Of a DNA stretch of 64,000 nucleotides, positions 52,401 through 60,975 are shown piece by piece. A program made the position numbers and the translations under genes. Location of the stretch: the NCBI GenBank assembly GCA_046160545.1, contig JBJXGS010000044.1:32369-96368 (forward strand), given 5' to 3'. The DNA comes from JAEUOS01 sp046160545 (GTDB lineage Bacteria > Pseudomonadota > Gammaproteobacteria > Burkholderiales > JAEUOS01). The notes below the pieces were generated by a model. It was not told the DNA's origin and ran no database searches. It saw only the letters and a list, made by a program, of their open reading frames with translations. Each line of letters starts with the position of its first letter. Position 1 is the stretch's first letter.

Positions 52401-53996
52401 CGCGCCGCGCAGGCTGCTACCCGGAGCGCGCTGGAGCTTGCGCAACGCCGTGCGCGCCTGCGCGATGCCGAGGCTGCCTGCCGGCAGGCCACCGATCAGT
52501 TGTGGCAGGTCCAGGCCGAACGCCAGGTGGCCGAGGATGCTGCTACGCATGCTGCGCGCCTGCGCCGCGAAGCCGAAGCCACCCTGCTTGCCGCCAGCCG
52601 TGAGCGCGCACAGGCCGAAGTCGCTGCCCGGGATGCTGCACAGTCGCAGCTGCGGCAGGCGCTCGCGGAACGACAGGCTATCGAAGAAGAGGCCCGGCAG
52701 GCACTGGCGACCCGTCAGGCCGCCGAAGCCGACGCCGGCAGCGCTGCGCGCGCGGCCGTTGATGCCGAACGCCTGGCTGAAGCCGGGCTGCGTCACGCAC
52801 AGGCCCGCGACGAAGAACGGGCCCGTGCTGCGCAGGCCGCCACGAAAAGCGCACTGGAACTTGCGCAGCGCCATGCGCGCCTGCGCCAGGCCGAGGAGGC
52901 CACCCGCCAAGCGACCGATCAGTTGTGCCAGGTTCAGTCCGAACGCATAGCCGCCGAAGAGTCGGCCATACAGGCCGCGCACTCGCGTCGCGAGGCCGAA
53001 GCCGCCCTCATCGCCGCCAGTCGTGCACGCGAAGCGGCGGAAGTCGCCGCGCGCGACGCCGCGCAAGCGCACATGCAGCAGCTGCGCGCGGAACGCCAGG
53101 CCATTGAAGAGGAGGCCAGGCAGGCACTGGCCAAACGTCAGGTCGCCGAAGTGGAGGCCAGCGCCGCAGCGCGCGCGGCCGCGCAGGCCGAGCGCCTTGC
53201 CGAGGCCGGTCTGCGTCACGCGCAGGTCTGCGACGAGGAACGCGCGCGCATCGCGCAAGCTGCGACGAGGAACGCGCTGGAACTTGCGCAACGCCACGCG
53301 CGCCTGCGCGATGCCGAGGCGGCCTGCTTGCAAGCCACCGATCAGCTCTGTAAGGTCCAGTCCGAACGCCACGCCGCCGAGGCAGCTGGAACGCAGGCTG
53401 CGCGTCTGCGTCGTGAGGCTGAAACCACGCTGCGCACCGCCAGCGCGCAGGCCCGCGATGCAGAGGTAGCCGCTCTCAACGCCGTGCAGGAACGCCTAGC
53501 CGCCGAGCGTGAGGCTGAGGTGGCCGCCGCCAAAAAACGGGGTGCCGAAGAGCGCCTGCGCGCCGCGGCGCTCGAGCGAGCGCATGCAGACACACTCGTG
53601 CTGGCCGCCATAGACCAGCGCCTCGCCGCCGAGGCCTCCAACCTGCAGACCGCGGCGGCCCGGCGCGATGCCGAGGATGCGGCGGCGGCGGCCGTGGAGG
53701 CAGAACGCGCCAGTGCCGAAGCCGCGCGGCAGGAAGCGTTGCGCGCTACCCAGGCTGCCGTCGCAGCACGCGCCGTGATCGAGTCAACCCGACGCGCCGG
53801 GCGCCGCAGCCAGTCGCCGCGCAGAACCTGGCAACTTGCGCTCATGGCAGCCGGTTTTTGCGCAGCAGTAGCAGTCGCGGCATCGCCGTGGATGCAAGGA
53901 CCGCACGCACACATGGCCACCACACACGATGGGACATATTCGATGTCGGGCTCGATGAACCTGCGCATGTCGACTACGCTCTCGGCGCTTCCCTGA
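49452..53996 (+). CDS. giant Ala/Arg/Glu-rich coiled-coil protein with C-terminal membrane anchor
   Basis: 1514 residues. Almost the whole length is helical coiled coil built from Ala, Arg, Glu and Gln with few hydrophobic side chains larger than Leu. A single transmembrane helix lies at about 1460-1480 (WQLALMAAGFCAAVAVAA), followed by a 34-residue His/Met/Ser-rich tail. Residues near 974-1345 contain 141-residue tandem repeats. The ATG at 49452 follows a gagggga site; an upstream in-frame extension to 49353 lacks the composition. No family is recognised. A tail-anchored rod lying along the cytoplasmic face of the membrane, perhaps a cytoskeletal or spacer element, is inference. Confidence 0.85.
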   Translation: MSEAIETPAIETEPGGSEAGSHSAAHARAELRAIRAAFARVEAEAKATSAAQNRASAEERARGLAEVRSATERAASAAAIERARAEEAAIEVQRARLAAEQQARDASEMHARAIEREVAELKLKSEADAAAAALASERAQAQSEARDAASARIAAESALTEVARKAAAEAREHAERVRCEIATAQCDQEALQVAAAERAAADAAAHAATRERVATEAALKIQARRRELAEKSRIESASARADAQAEATQAAQVCAAMEKAALAVEIERAANETQAGESLRGRLAEAQALSRIAAARSASDEVALAALRERVEAEAELQQVAQARAQADALAQARARARAAAEERLRCASQARAQAEKELQDAMRAEAGAQARADISARRKSEAALVAARQAMARQVADEAAAAAALQRGIDEQCAAELAAARSAAEDAAASLARARAAAEAEALAQARARIAAESAARDAAQAHWKAEREHDAAASRRLRVESQAAEVGRARLETEAAALAAAQARLNAEEGMHDALTRRRARDEEVRAARLKRAALEIDAAGKAAHAIEAEKRATYATANHAAAAAELLRTAADRELREQRATAIALARTAAETLRAETQQLRAEADAAALRAERERTAAVAAAVRIARARQAAEESLTTALAQVAGHESRRTEATQGAARIAQQSVAAARVRAERELALLNAAQARLDAEARAIASAEERARAERAAHLAALARRRSDARAARAAERRRMAERESARQALDSAELDRVVALDNETRSRVRQVHLDQARTLAAARRVALRAEAAKARALMVKTHVERERARAEEAATQAASHLAHAEATRQRVAQARAAADCEAALAEQRLAESIDRARQGAAVRQATALLAADAQAAADQAQEQQVAALAAAASAAQGRRDDSLKLAHAAAEHASADAAARDSMYARQAAHSAAAQAAAARSDAERALQKDLKERQAAEDQACTAAQSAARAMKLARVGLLHAKTRDEERARAAQAATRSALELAQRRARLRDAEAACRQATDQLWQVQAERQVAEDAATHAARLRREAEATLLAASRERAQAEVAARDAAQSQLRQALAERQAIEEEARQALATRQAAEADAGSAARAAVDAERLAEAGLRHAQARDEERARAAQAATKSALELAQRHARLRQAEEATRQATDQLCQVQSERIAAEESAIQAAHSRREAEAALIAASRAREAAEVAARDAAQAHMQQLRAERQAIEEEARQALAKRQVAEVEASAAARAAAQAERLAEAGLRHAQVCDEERARIAQAATRNALELAQRHARLRDAEAACLQATDQLCKVQSERHAAEAAGTQAARLRREAETTLRTASAQARDAEVAALNAVQERLAAEREAEVAAAKKRGAEERLRAAALERAHADTLVLAAIDQRLAAEASNLQTAAARRDAEDAAAAAVEAERASAEAARQEALRATQAAVAARAVIESTRRAGRRSQSPRRTWQLALMAAGFCAAVAVAASPWMQGPHAHMATTHDGTYSMSGSMNLRMSTTLSALP
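52371..53500 (+). repeat. 141-codon (423-base) tandem repeats within the coiled-coil gene
   Basis: Units begin at 52371, 52794 and 53217 (codons HAKTRDEERA, HAQARDEERA, HAQVCDEERA), exactly 423 bases apart. The first two are complete; the third fades after about 90 codons. Shared markers are QAATxxALELAQR and ERQAIEEEARQAL. A partial unit precedes the first. Confidence 0.9.
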
Positions 53997-54059
53997 GCAA
54001 AGCGGGTACCTGCGGGAGCGGCATTACAATGCCGCCACCCCAACCTGACTTGTCGCGCC

Positions 54060-55175
54060 ATGCGCCCTTGGTCGTTGCTGCTATGCCTGTACCTCGGACT
54101 GCTCTCAAGCCAGGTGGCCGCGCAGGCAATCCTGATCGGCCAGTCGGTGCCGCTCAGCGGCTCCAACAAGGAACTGGGCGAGGAAATCCGTGACGGTGCC
54201 CTCGCCCTTTTCAAGCGCGTCAACGACGCCGGCGGGGTCGGCGGCCGGCGCATCGAACTCATCACCCTGGACGATGGCAACGACACCAAGGTCGCCGCAG
54301 AGAACGGCCGCAAACTCATCGAGGAGCGCGAGGTCCTGGCGTTGTTCGGCTACGCCAGCGCGACCTTGTCGCGGCCGGCCATGCCGTTCGCCGAAAAGTC
54401 ACGCACGCCGTTCCTGTTCCCGTTCACCGGTGCCGACCCGATGCGGGTCTTCACCCGTGTCCTCTACAACCATCGCGCCAGTTACGCCGACGAGTTGGAG
54501 AAGATCGTCAATCACTATGCCGTCATTGGCGTACGTTCATTTGGCATCCTGTACCACGACGACGTGGTCGGCAAGGAGAATCTGGCGGCGGTCGAACGCG
54601 CTCTTGCCAAGCGCGGCTTCAAGGCCAGCGCGGCCATAGGCATAACGCGCGTCAAGCCGGACATCGCCGGCGCCGTGGCCGCGGTTTCGCGCAGCAAGCC
54701 TGACGTGATGATCACCACCACGCTGGCGCGGCCCAACGCCGACTTCATCAAGGGAGCGAGCGCCGCCAACCCCGGCATGCAATTCGTCAGCAATTCGTTT
54801 CCGGGACCAAACGTGCTCATGCGCATGCTGGGCAAGGAAGGCATAGGAGTGACCATCGCCCAGGTGGTGCCGCCGGTGACCAACCGCTCGATTCCTATCG
54901 TCGCCGAATATCAGGCGGCTTTCGAGAAGTTCTCCGGAAACAAGAATTTCGGCGCAACTTCCCTCGAGGCTTACATCGCCGCCAAGGTCACTGTCGAGGC
55001 GATTCGCCGCGCCGGACCTGCGCGCTTGACGCGCGAGTCGCTGATGAACACCCTCGATGCGATGCGCAGTTACGACGTCGGCGGTTATGTTGTCGGTTTC
55101 ACTCCCGACAATCACAACGGCAGCAGCTTTACCGAACTGACGGTGATCAACCGCAACCTGCAGTTCGGGTACTAA
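54060..55175 (+). CDS. branched-chain amino acid-type ABC transporter periplasmic binding protein
   Basis: 371 residues. Signal peptide of 21 residues (VAAQA). Leu/Ile/Val-binding fold: ILIGQSVPLSGSNKELGEE at the start, FKRVNDAGGVGGRRIELITLDD, then FGYASATLSRPAMPF (ligand loop). No permease or ATPase genes are next to it, so it is an orphan receptor. A TACAAT box at 54025-54030, inside a short hairpin, may be its -10. Ligand unknown. Confidence 0.9.
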   Translation: MRPWSLLLCLYLGLLSSQVAAQAILIGQSVPLSGSNKELGEEIRDGALALFKRVNDAGGVGGRRIELITLDDGNDTKVAAENGRKLIEEREVLALFGYASATLSRPAMPFAEKSRTPFLFPFTGADPMRVFTRVLYNHRASYADELEKIVNHYAVIGVRSFGILYHDDVVGKENLAAVERALAKRGFKASAAIGITRVKPDIAGAVAAVSRSKPDVMITTTLARPNADFIKGASAANPGMQFVSNSFPGPNVLMRMLGKEGIGVTIAQVVPPVTNRSIPIVAEYQAAFEKFSGNKNFGATSLEAYIAAKVTVEAIRRAGPARLTRESLMNTLDAMRSYDVGGYVVGFTPDNHNGSSFTELTVINRNLQFGY

Positions 55176-55206
55176 AACCGCGGGTGGTCATGTGCCAGCC
55201 GTGGCC

Positions 55207-55980
55207 TCAGCCGTTGGCGACGTTGCGGTTGCGCCCGAAGGCATGCGCGACGACCCGATCTTCGCCGGCGGCGGCTGCATCCCGCCCGGCGATCTCGTTT
55301 TCAAGCTCCGCCAGGCGCGCGGTCAGGGCTTCGATCCGCGAGTCGATGGCCGCGCCGTGATCGAGCAGTCCGTTGAGCGCCTTGGCAAGCGGATCATCGT
55401 CGCCGCCAGTCACCGCGTAGGCCGAGAAACCCATCCTGGCCGCGGTTTCCTCACGCTTTTGCGCAGCCGATTCTTCAATGATGCGCGCCGGAATGCCGAC
55501 TGCGGTCGCACCCGGCGGAACATCCTTGACCACCACGGCGTTGGAACCGACCTTGCCGCCCTCGTGCACGGTGATCGGACCAAGCACCTTGGCACCGGCA
55601 CCCACGACCACGCCATTGCGCAGGGTCGGGTGTCGCTTGCCCTTGTTCCACGAGGTGCCGCCCAGAGTCACCCCGTGATATAGGGTCACGTCGTCACCGA
55701 TCTCGGCGGTCTCGCCGATCACGACACCCATGCCGTGGTCGATGAAAAAGCGCCGGCCGATGGTGGCACCAGGATGGATCTCGATCCCGGTCAGCCAGCG
55801 TCCAAGGTGGGAAATGAACCGGCCCAGCCACTTGAAGCCGTGGGTCCACCACCAGCGCGCGATGCGATGCAGCACCCGGGCATGAAAGCCGGGATAGCAG
55901 GTGATGACCTCCCACACCGAACGCGCTGCGGGATCGCGGTCAAAAACGCTTTTGATGTCCTCGCGAATCTGGGCGAACAT
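55207..55980 (-). CDS. cysE: serine O-acetyltransferase
   Basis: 257 residues. An N-terminal helical part (FAQIREDIKSVFDRDPAARS) followed by hexapeptide repeats of the left-handed beta-helix: IHPGATIGRRFFIDHGMGVVIG with catalytic Asp-His, HGVTLGG, KRHPTLRNGVVVGAGAKVLG. It makes O-acetylserine for cysteine synthesis. The C-terminal tail after ~200 is longer than usual and helical. Convergent with the LivK-type gene. Confidence 0.94.
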   Translation of the reverse strand: MFAQIREDIKSVFDRDPAARSVWEVITCYPGFHARVLHRIARWWWTHGFKWLGRFISHLGRWLTGIEIHPGATIGRRFFIDHGMGVVIGETAEIGDDVTLYHGVTLGGTSWNKGKRHPTLRNGVVVGAGAKVLGPITVHEGGKVGSNAVVVKDVPPGATAVGIPARIIEESAAQKREETAARMGFSAYAVTGGDDDPLAKALNGLLDHGAAIDSRIEALTARLAELENEIAGRDAAAAGEDRVVAHAFGRNRNVANG

Positions 55981-56046
55981 GGCAATACCCGAGGGAATTT
56001 GTCGGGATTCTACGCCGCGCAGGCGGCGCCTGCAATCGCGCGGGTC

Positions 56047-57384
56047 TCAAGCTGCCGTGGCCGCGATCTCTTCAGCGAGGGTTTCGACCAGTGCACCGTC
56101 CTCGCCCTCCACCATGACGCGCAACACCGGTTCGGTTCCCGAAGGCCGCAGCAGGACCCTGCCCCGACCAGCCAGGCGCGTTTCGGCAGCTTTGACAGCG
56201 TCACTCAGGCGGGTATTTGACTTCCATGCCTCGCGGTCGGTCAGCTTGACGTTTTTGAGCACCTGCGGGAAGAGTTTCAGCGCCGCGGTGGCTTCGGCCA
56301 GCGTGCGGTCAGCCTTAAGAAGAGCCAGCAGTACCTGCAGGGCCGAAACGATACCGTCCCCGGTCGTGTGGCAATCCAGGCACAGGATGTGGCCAGAGTT
56401 CTCTCCGCCAAACAGCCAGCCCTTCTCGTGCAGCATTTCAAGCACGTAGCGGTCACCGACCTTGGCGCGACCGAACGGGATGTCCAGATGCCCCAAGGCC
56501 TGCTCGAAGGCCAGATTGGTCATCAGCGTGCCGGCAACGCCGGCCACTCGCCCGCGCGAGGCGCGCTCCTTGACAATCAGGTAGAGGAGCTCGTCGCCGT
56601 CATAGACCCGCCCGGCGGCGTCGGTCATGATCAGCCGGTCAGCATCGCCATCCAGGGCGATGCCTATATCAGCATCATGCTCCCGCACCGCTGCCGCCAG
56701 CGCCTTGGGATGGGTTGCACCGACACCCGCGTTGATATTGCGCCCGTCCGGCTGGTTGGCGACCGTTACGACTTCGGCGCCCAGTTCGTGGAAGACGTGC
56801 GGGGCTATTGCGTACGCAGCGCCGTTGGCACAGTCGACGACCAGCTTGTAGCCGCGCAGGTTGCGCTCGTAGGGGAAGCTCGCTTTGCAGAATTCGATGT
56901 AACGGCCGGCCGCATCTTCAAAGCGTCGTGCCTTGCCCAGAGCTGCGGAATCGACACACCCCATGGGGCGTTCGAGCTCGGCCTCGATGGCCGACTCGAC
57001 GATGTCGGGCAGCTTTTGCCCGCCGGCGGAGAAAAACTTGATGCCGTTGTCGTCGTAGGGGTTGTGCGAGGCGCTGATGACTACGCCAGCCTGCGCGCGC
57101 ACCGCCCGGGTCAGGTATGCGACTGCGGGTGTCGGCATCGGCCCGACCAGCATGACGTCTACCCCCGCGGCGGCAAACCCGGCCTCGAGTGCGGCCTCGA
57201 GCATGTAGCCTGAAACGCGCGTGTCCTTGCCGATCAGCACCACCGGGTGCTCGGCGCCGCCGCCGCCCTGGCTCACCAGTACACGGCCTGCTGCGTAGCC
57301 AAGGCGCAAGACGAAATCCGCCGTGATCGGCGCGCTTCCGACCCGCCCGCGCACCCCGTCGGTTCCAAAGTACTTTCGACTCAT
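56047..57384 (-). CDS. glmM: phosphoglucosamine mutase
   Basis: 445 residues starting MSRKYFGTDGVRG. The phospho-serine loop is ISASHNPYDDNGIKFF with S106, the metal site DGDADRLI, and the sugar loop GGENSGH. The C-terminal LLRPSGTEPVLRVM binds phosphate. It converts glucosamine-6-P to glucosamine-1-P for peptidoglycan and LPS. Overlaps folP by 4 bases, the usual ftsH-folP-glmM order. Confidence 0.97.
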   Translation of the reverse strand: MSRKYFGTDGVRGRVGSAPITADFVLRLGYAAGRVLVSQGGGGAEHPVVLIGKDTRVSGYMLEAALEAGFAAAGVDVMLVGPMPTPAVAYLTRAVRAQAGVVISASHNPYDDNGIKFFSAGGQKLPDIVESAIEAELERPMGCVDSAALGKARRFEDAAGRYIEFCKASFPYERNLRGYKLVVDCANGAAYAIAPHVFHELGAEVVTVANQPDGRNINAGVGATHPKALAAAVREHDADIGIALDGDADRLIMTDAAGRVYDGDELLYLIVKERASRGRVAGVAGTLMTNLAFEQALGHLDIPFGRAKVGDRYVLEMLHEKGWLFGGENSGHILCLDCHTTGDGIVSALQVLLALLKADRTLAEATAALKLFPQVLKNVKLTDREAWKSNTRLSDAVKAAETRLAGRGRVLLRPSGTEPVLRVMVEGEDGALVETLAEEIAATAA

Positions 57385-58232
57385 GTTCGCTCGTCCGCTG
57401 TTCTTGTGGCACACCATACAGCCAGGGCGTCGCGCGTGGCCGCAACGTCGTGGACGCGCAGGATTGTCGCACCGTTCGCAGCAGCAATCAGTGCGGCGGC
57501 GATGCTTGCCGCCAGGCGCTCGCCGGGGTCGCGCCTGCCGGTCAACGCCCCCAGCATCGATTTGCGCGACAGCCCGGCCAGGACGGTCACGCCGTGCCGC
57601 GTGAGGCGCTTAAGGCCGCGCAGCAGGGCAAGGTTGTGCTCAAGGTTCTTGCCGAAGCCGAATCCGGGGTCAATGCAGAGCTGTGCGGGCGCCACACCAG
57701 CGGCGCTGAAGGCGGCAATCCGTTCTGCCAGCCACGCATCGACTTCGGCGCAGACATCGGCATAGGCCGGCGCCGCCTGCATGGTGCGAGGCTCGCCGGC
57801 CATATGCATGATGGCCAGGCCCACACCTTGCCCGGCCGCCTCCACGGCAGCGGCGAATGCCTGGGTGGCACGAAACCCGCGCACGTCGTTGAGCATGGCG
57901 GCGCCGCGCGCCACGACCGCATGCATGACCGCGGGTTTCATGGTGTCGACCGAGACCGGCCTGCCCAGTCCCAACACGCCGTCCAACACCGGCAGAAGGC
58001 GCGCGAGCTCTTCGTCTGCCGTGACCGGCGTTGCACCTGGGCGAGTCGACTCCGCGCCGATGTCCAGGATGTCTGCTCCCTCGGCGACGAGGGCTTGCGC
58101 GTGGGCGATCGCCGCTGCCGGTTCCAGGTGGCGACCACCATCGGCGAACGAATCAGGCGTGACATTGACGATGCCCATGACGGCTGGTCGGTCAGCGGGC
58201 AGGTGGTATCCGCGCAGCAGCATGGTCTGCAT
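57381..58232 (-). CDS. folP: dihydropteroate synthase
   Basis: 283 residues. GIVNVTPDSFADGG at about 20-33, ADILDIGAESTRPGA, the DVRGF loop, DPGFGFGKNLEHN and GLSRKSMLGAL carry the pterin and p-aminobenzoate sites. ATG 58232 is used (an ATG follows three codons later). Folate synthesis; sulfonamide target. It lies 57 bases after the ftsH stop and is coupled to glmM. Confidence 0.96.
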   Translation of the reverse strand: MQTMLLRGYHLPADRPAVMGIVNVTPDSFADGGRHLEPAAAIAHAQALVAEGADILDIGAESTRPGATPVTADEELARLLPVLDGVLGLGRPVSVDTMKPAVMHAVVARGAAMLNDVRGFRATQAFAAAVEAAGQGVGLAIMHMAGEPRTMQAAPAYADVCAEVDAWLAERIAAFSAAGVAPAQLCIDPGFGFGKNLEHNLALLRGLKRLTRHGVTVLAGLSRKSMLGALTGRRDPGERLAASIAAALIAAANGATILRVHDVAATRDALAVWCATRTADERT

Positions 58233-58289
58233 GGTTGCTCGCCAGTGAAAACGCCGGGCGAACCCGGCGTCGTCGTGACGTCTTAAGCC

Positions 58290-60185
58290 TTACGCGGCCG
58301 GCGCAGGCGGTGTCACCGGGGCGACGGCCGGTGGCGTACCCTTGGGCGGCTGCGGCGGCGCCGAGGCTGGTGGCTTGGGGGCGCGCGGGGCGCGTCCAGC
58401 CATGATGTCGTCGATCTGCTCGGCGTCGATGGTCTCCCACTCCAGGAGCGCCTTGGCCATCGCGTGCATCTTGTCGCTGTGCTCCTCGATGAGCTTCCTT
58501 GCCAGGGTGTACTGCTCGTCGATGATGCGACGGATTTCGGCGTCGACCTTTTGCATGGTGGTCTCGGAGACCTGCGTGGTGCGAGTCACCGAGCGGCCGA
58601 GGAAGACCTCGCCCTCGTTTTCGGCGTAGACCATCGGTCCCAGGAGGTCACTCATGCCGTAGCGCGTGACCATGTCGCGTGCCATCTGCGTGGCGCGCTC
58701 GAAGTCGTTGGAGGCGCCGGTGGTCATCTGGTGCATGAACACTTCCTCGGCGATGCGCCCGCCGAAGAGCATGGCGATCTTGTTGAGCAAGTATTCGCGA
58801 TCGTAGGAGTAGCGGTCGCGCTCGGGCAGGCTCATGGTCACACCGAGCGCGCGGCCGCGCGGGATGATGGTGACCTTGTGCACCGGGTCGCACTTGGGCA
58901 GGAGCTTGCCGATCAGGGCGTGGCCGGACTCGTGGTACGCGGTGTTCTTCTTTTCCTCGTCGTCCATGACCATTGTGCGGCGCTCGGCGCCCATCATGAT
59001 CTTGTCCTTGGCCATCTCGAAGTCGTCCATGTCGACCAAGCGCTTGTTGCGCCGTGCCGCAAACAGCGCCGCCTCGTTGACCAGGTTGGCCAGGTCCGCG
59101 CCCGAGAAGCCAGGCGTTCCGCGCGCCAGCAGGTCAGACTTGACATCAGGGGCCAGCGGCACCTTGCGCATGTGAACGCCCAGGATCTGCTCGCGGCCGC
59201 GGATGTCGGGCAGCGGGACCACGACCTGGCGGTCGAAGCGACCCGGACGCAGAAGCGCCGGGTCCAGCACGTCCGGGCGGTTGGTCGCAGCGATGACGAT
59301 GACGCCGACGCCGGTCTCGAAGCCATCCATCTCGACCAACATTTGATTGAGCGTCTGCTCGCGTTCGTCGTTGCCGCCGCCCAAGCCCGCGCCGCGCTGG
59401 CGACCGACCGCGTCGATCTCGTCGATGAAGATGATGCAGGGGGCGTGCTTCTTGGCGTTCTCGAACATGTCGCGCACGCGCGCGGCGCCGACGCCGACGA
59501 ACATTTCGACAAAGTCGGAGCCCGAAATCGAGAAGAACGGAACCTTGGCTTCGCCAGCGATGGCCTTGGCGAGCAGGGTCTTGCCAGTGCCGGGCGAACC
59601 CACCATCAGCGCGCCGCGCGGAATGCGCCCGCCCAGTTTCTGGAACTTGGACGGATCCTTGAGGAAGTCTACGAACTCGGCGACTTCCTCCTTGGCCTCG
59701 TCGCAGCCGGCTACGTCGGCGAAGGTGACCGAGTTGTTGGACTCGTCGAGCATGCGCGCCTTGCTCTTGCCGAACGAGAATGCGCCGCCGCGGCCGCCAC
59801 CCTGCATCTGGCGCATGAAGAAAATCCACACGCCGATGAGCAACAGCATCGGGAACCACGAAATGAAGATCGACAACAGCAGCGGCTTTTCTTCCTCGAC
59901 CCGCACGTCGAACTTCACGTTGTACTTGACCAGGTCGCCGATGAGGCCGCGATCGAGGTAGGTGATGTTGGTACGGACGCGCTTGTCCTCGACCGTGGTC
60001 GCGATGATGGTGCGATCGTCGATGACCGCACTCTTGATCTGCCCGGCCTTGACCTGGTCAAGGAAGTCCGAATAGGTGAGCGAGGCCGCATTGACTGCCG
60101 CTCCGCCGCCAAACTGCTTGAAGACGGTGAAGAGCACCAGGGCGATGACCAGCCAGACCGCAATCTTGGAAAACGTGTTGTTCAA
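58290..60185 (-). CDS. ftsH: ATP-dependent zinc metalloprotease FtsH
   Basis: 631 residues. TM1 at about 8-23, periplasmic domain, TM2 at about 103-124, Walker A GSPGTGKT (196-203), Walker B IIFIDEID, second region of homology ATNRPDVLDPALLRPGRFDR, and zinc site HESGH (H418, E419, H422). A Pro-rich C-terminal tail ends the protein. The start is TTG, supported by AAGGAG 5 bases upstream and the family N-terminus. FtsH degrades membrane and regulatory proteins. It follows rlmE on the same strand after 96 bases. Confidence 0.97.
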   Translation of the reverse strand: MNNTFSKIAVWLVIALVLFTVFKQFGGGAAVNAASLTYSDFLDQVKAGQIKSAVIDDRTIIATTVEDKRVRTNITYLDRGLIGDLVKYNVKFDVRVEEEKPLLLSIFISWFPMLLLIGVWIFFMRQMQGGGRGGAFSFGKSKARMLDESNNSVTFADVAGCDEAKEEVAEFVDFLKDPSKFQKLGGRIPRGALMVGSPGTGKTLLAKAIAGEAKVPFFSISGSDFVEMFVGVGAARVRDMFENAKKHAPCIIFIDEIDAVGRQRGAGLGGGNDEREQTLNQMLVEMDGFETGVGVIVIAATNRPDVLDPALLRPGRFDRQVVVPLPDIRGREQILGVHMRKVPLAPDVKSDLLARGTPGFSGADLANLVNEAALFAARRNKRLVDMDDFEMAKDKIMMGAERRTMVMDDEEKKNTAYHESGHALIGKLLPKCDPVHKVTIIPRGRALGVTMSLPERDRYSYDREYLLNKIAMLFGGRIAEEVFMHQMTTGASNDFERATQMARDMVTRYGMSDLLGPMVYAENEGEVFLGRSVTRTTQVSETTMQKVDAEIRRIIDEQYTLARKLIEEHSDKMHAMAKALLEWETIDAEQIDDIMAGRAPRAPKPPASAPPQPPKGTPPAVAPVTPPAPAA

Positions 60186-60281
60186 CGCGACTCCTTGGGA
60201 TGTACCCCGGGGTCAAGTCTTGGAGCCCGCACCGCGCGAACCCGAACCGAGACCCATTACGACTCCATTATTCTAACCGTT

Positions 60282-60953
60282 TCAAGTACTTGCCGGAGCA
60301 ACTCGACGCAGTCCTTTTGCAATCAGATACAACTCCGGGCTGCGGTCGCGCGACGATTTGGGCTTGAACGACGCCACACTCAGGAAATCAGCCTTCAAGG
60401 CCTTGAAAAACTCGGGGAATCCGGCGCCCTGAAAGGTTTTTACGACAAATGCCCCGTCCGGATTCAGGAAACGAGTCGCGAAATCGTGCGCCAATTCGCA
60501 CAAGTACATGGTCTTGGCCTGGTCTGATACCCCGATTCCGGACATGTTGGGTGCCATGTCGGACAATACAAGGTCGCATTTACCCGTACTGCCCAGCGCC
60601 GCGACCACGGCTCCCACCCCGTCATCGGTCGAAAAGTCCGTCGTGACCACCTCGACCCCCGCAAGACCGGTCATGGGAATCAGGTCCACGGCCACGACTT
60701 TTCCGCCGCGTCCCACCTTGGGTGCTGCGATTTGCGACCACCCCCCGGGACTGGCACCCAGATCTACCACGATCATGCCGCGGCGGATCAAGCGGTACTT
60801 GGCATCGATCTCCTCGATCTTGAAGGCCGAGCGCGAGCGCAGGCCGAGTTTTTTCGCCTGTTGCACGAACGGATCGGTGACGTGCTCGTGCATCCAGCGG
60901 TTGGACGACACCGAGCGCGTCGGCTTGACGTGCCCCTTGGCCTTGCGTTCCAT
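60282..60953 (-). CDS. rlmE: 23S rRNA (uridine-2'-O)-methyltransferase RlmE
   Basis: 223 residues. It has RSRSAFKIEEIDAKYRLI, SAM motif VVDLGASPGGWSQ, the catalytic KDKE-type residues (K in the N-terminal helix, D in LSDMAPN, K in VVKTFQG, E in PELYLIAKG). It methylates U2552 of 23S rRNA. Divergent from yhbY with only 22 bases between the start codons, and upstream of ftsH as in most proteobacteria. Confidence 0.96.
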   Translation of the reverse strand: MERKAKGHVKPTRSVSSNRWMHEHVTDPFVQQAKKLGLRSRSAFKIEEIDAKYRLIRRGMIVVDLGASPGGWSQIAAPKVGRGGKVVAVDLIPMTGLAGVEVVTTDFSTDDGVGAVVAALGSTGKCDLVLSDMAPNMSGIGVSDQAKTMYLCELAHDFATRFLNPDGAFVVKTFQGAGFPEFFKALKADFLSVASFKPKSSRDRSPELYLIAKGLRRVAPAST

Positions 60954-60963
60954 GCCTAAGCCC

Positions 60964-60969
60964 TACAAT
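60964..60969 (+). promoter_or_regulatory. -10-like box directly before yhbY
   Basis: TACAAT lies so that a start 7 bases downstream would fall on the A of the yhbY ATG. The six bases before the ATG show no Shine-Dalgarno sequence. A weak TTGCGT at 60943-60948 could be a -35 box with short spacing. This suggests a leaderless mRNA. Confidence 0.4.
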
Positions 60970-60975
60970 TGCATC

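Noticed and set aside
49851..53372. 1173-residue open frame antisense to the coiled-coil gene
   Set aside because: It comes from the strong Ala/Arg/Glu codon pattern and repeats of the plus-strand gene; its Gly/Leu/Cys-rich product has no domain and no ribosome-binding site.
58464..60527. 687-residue open frame antisense to ftsH and rlmE
   Set aside because: Shadow of two well-conserved genes; no recognisable product.
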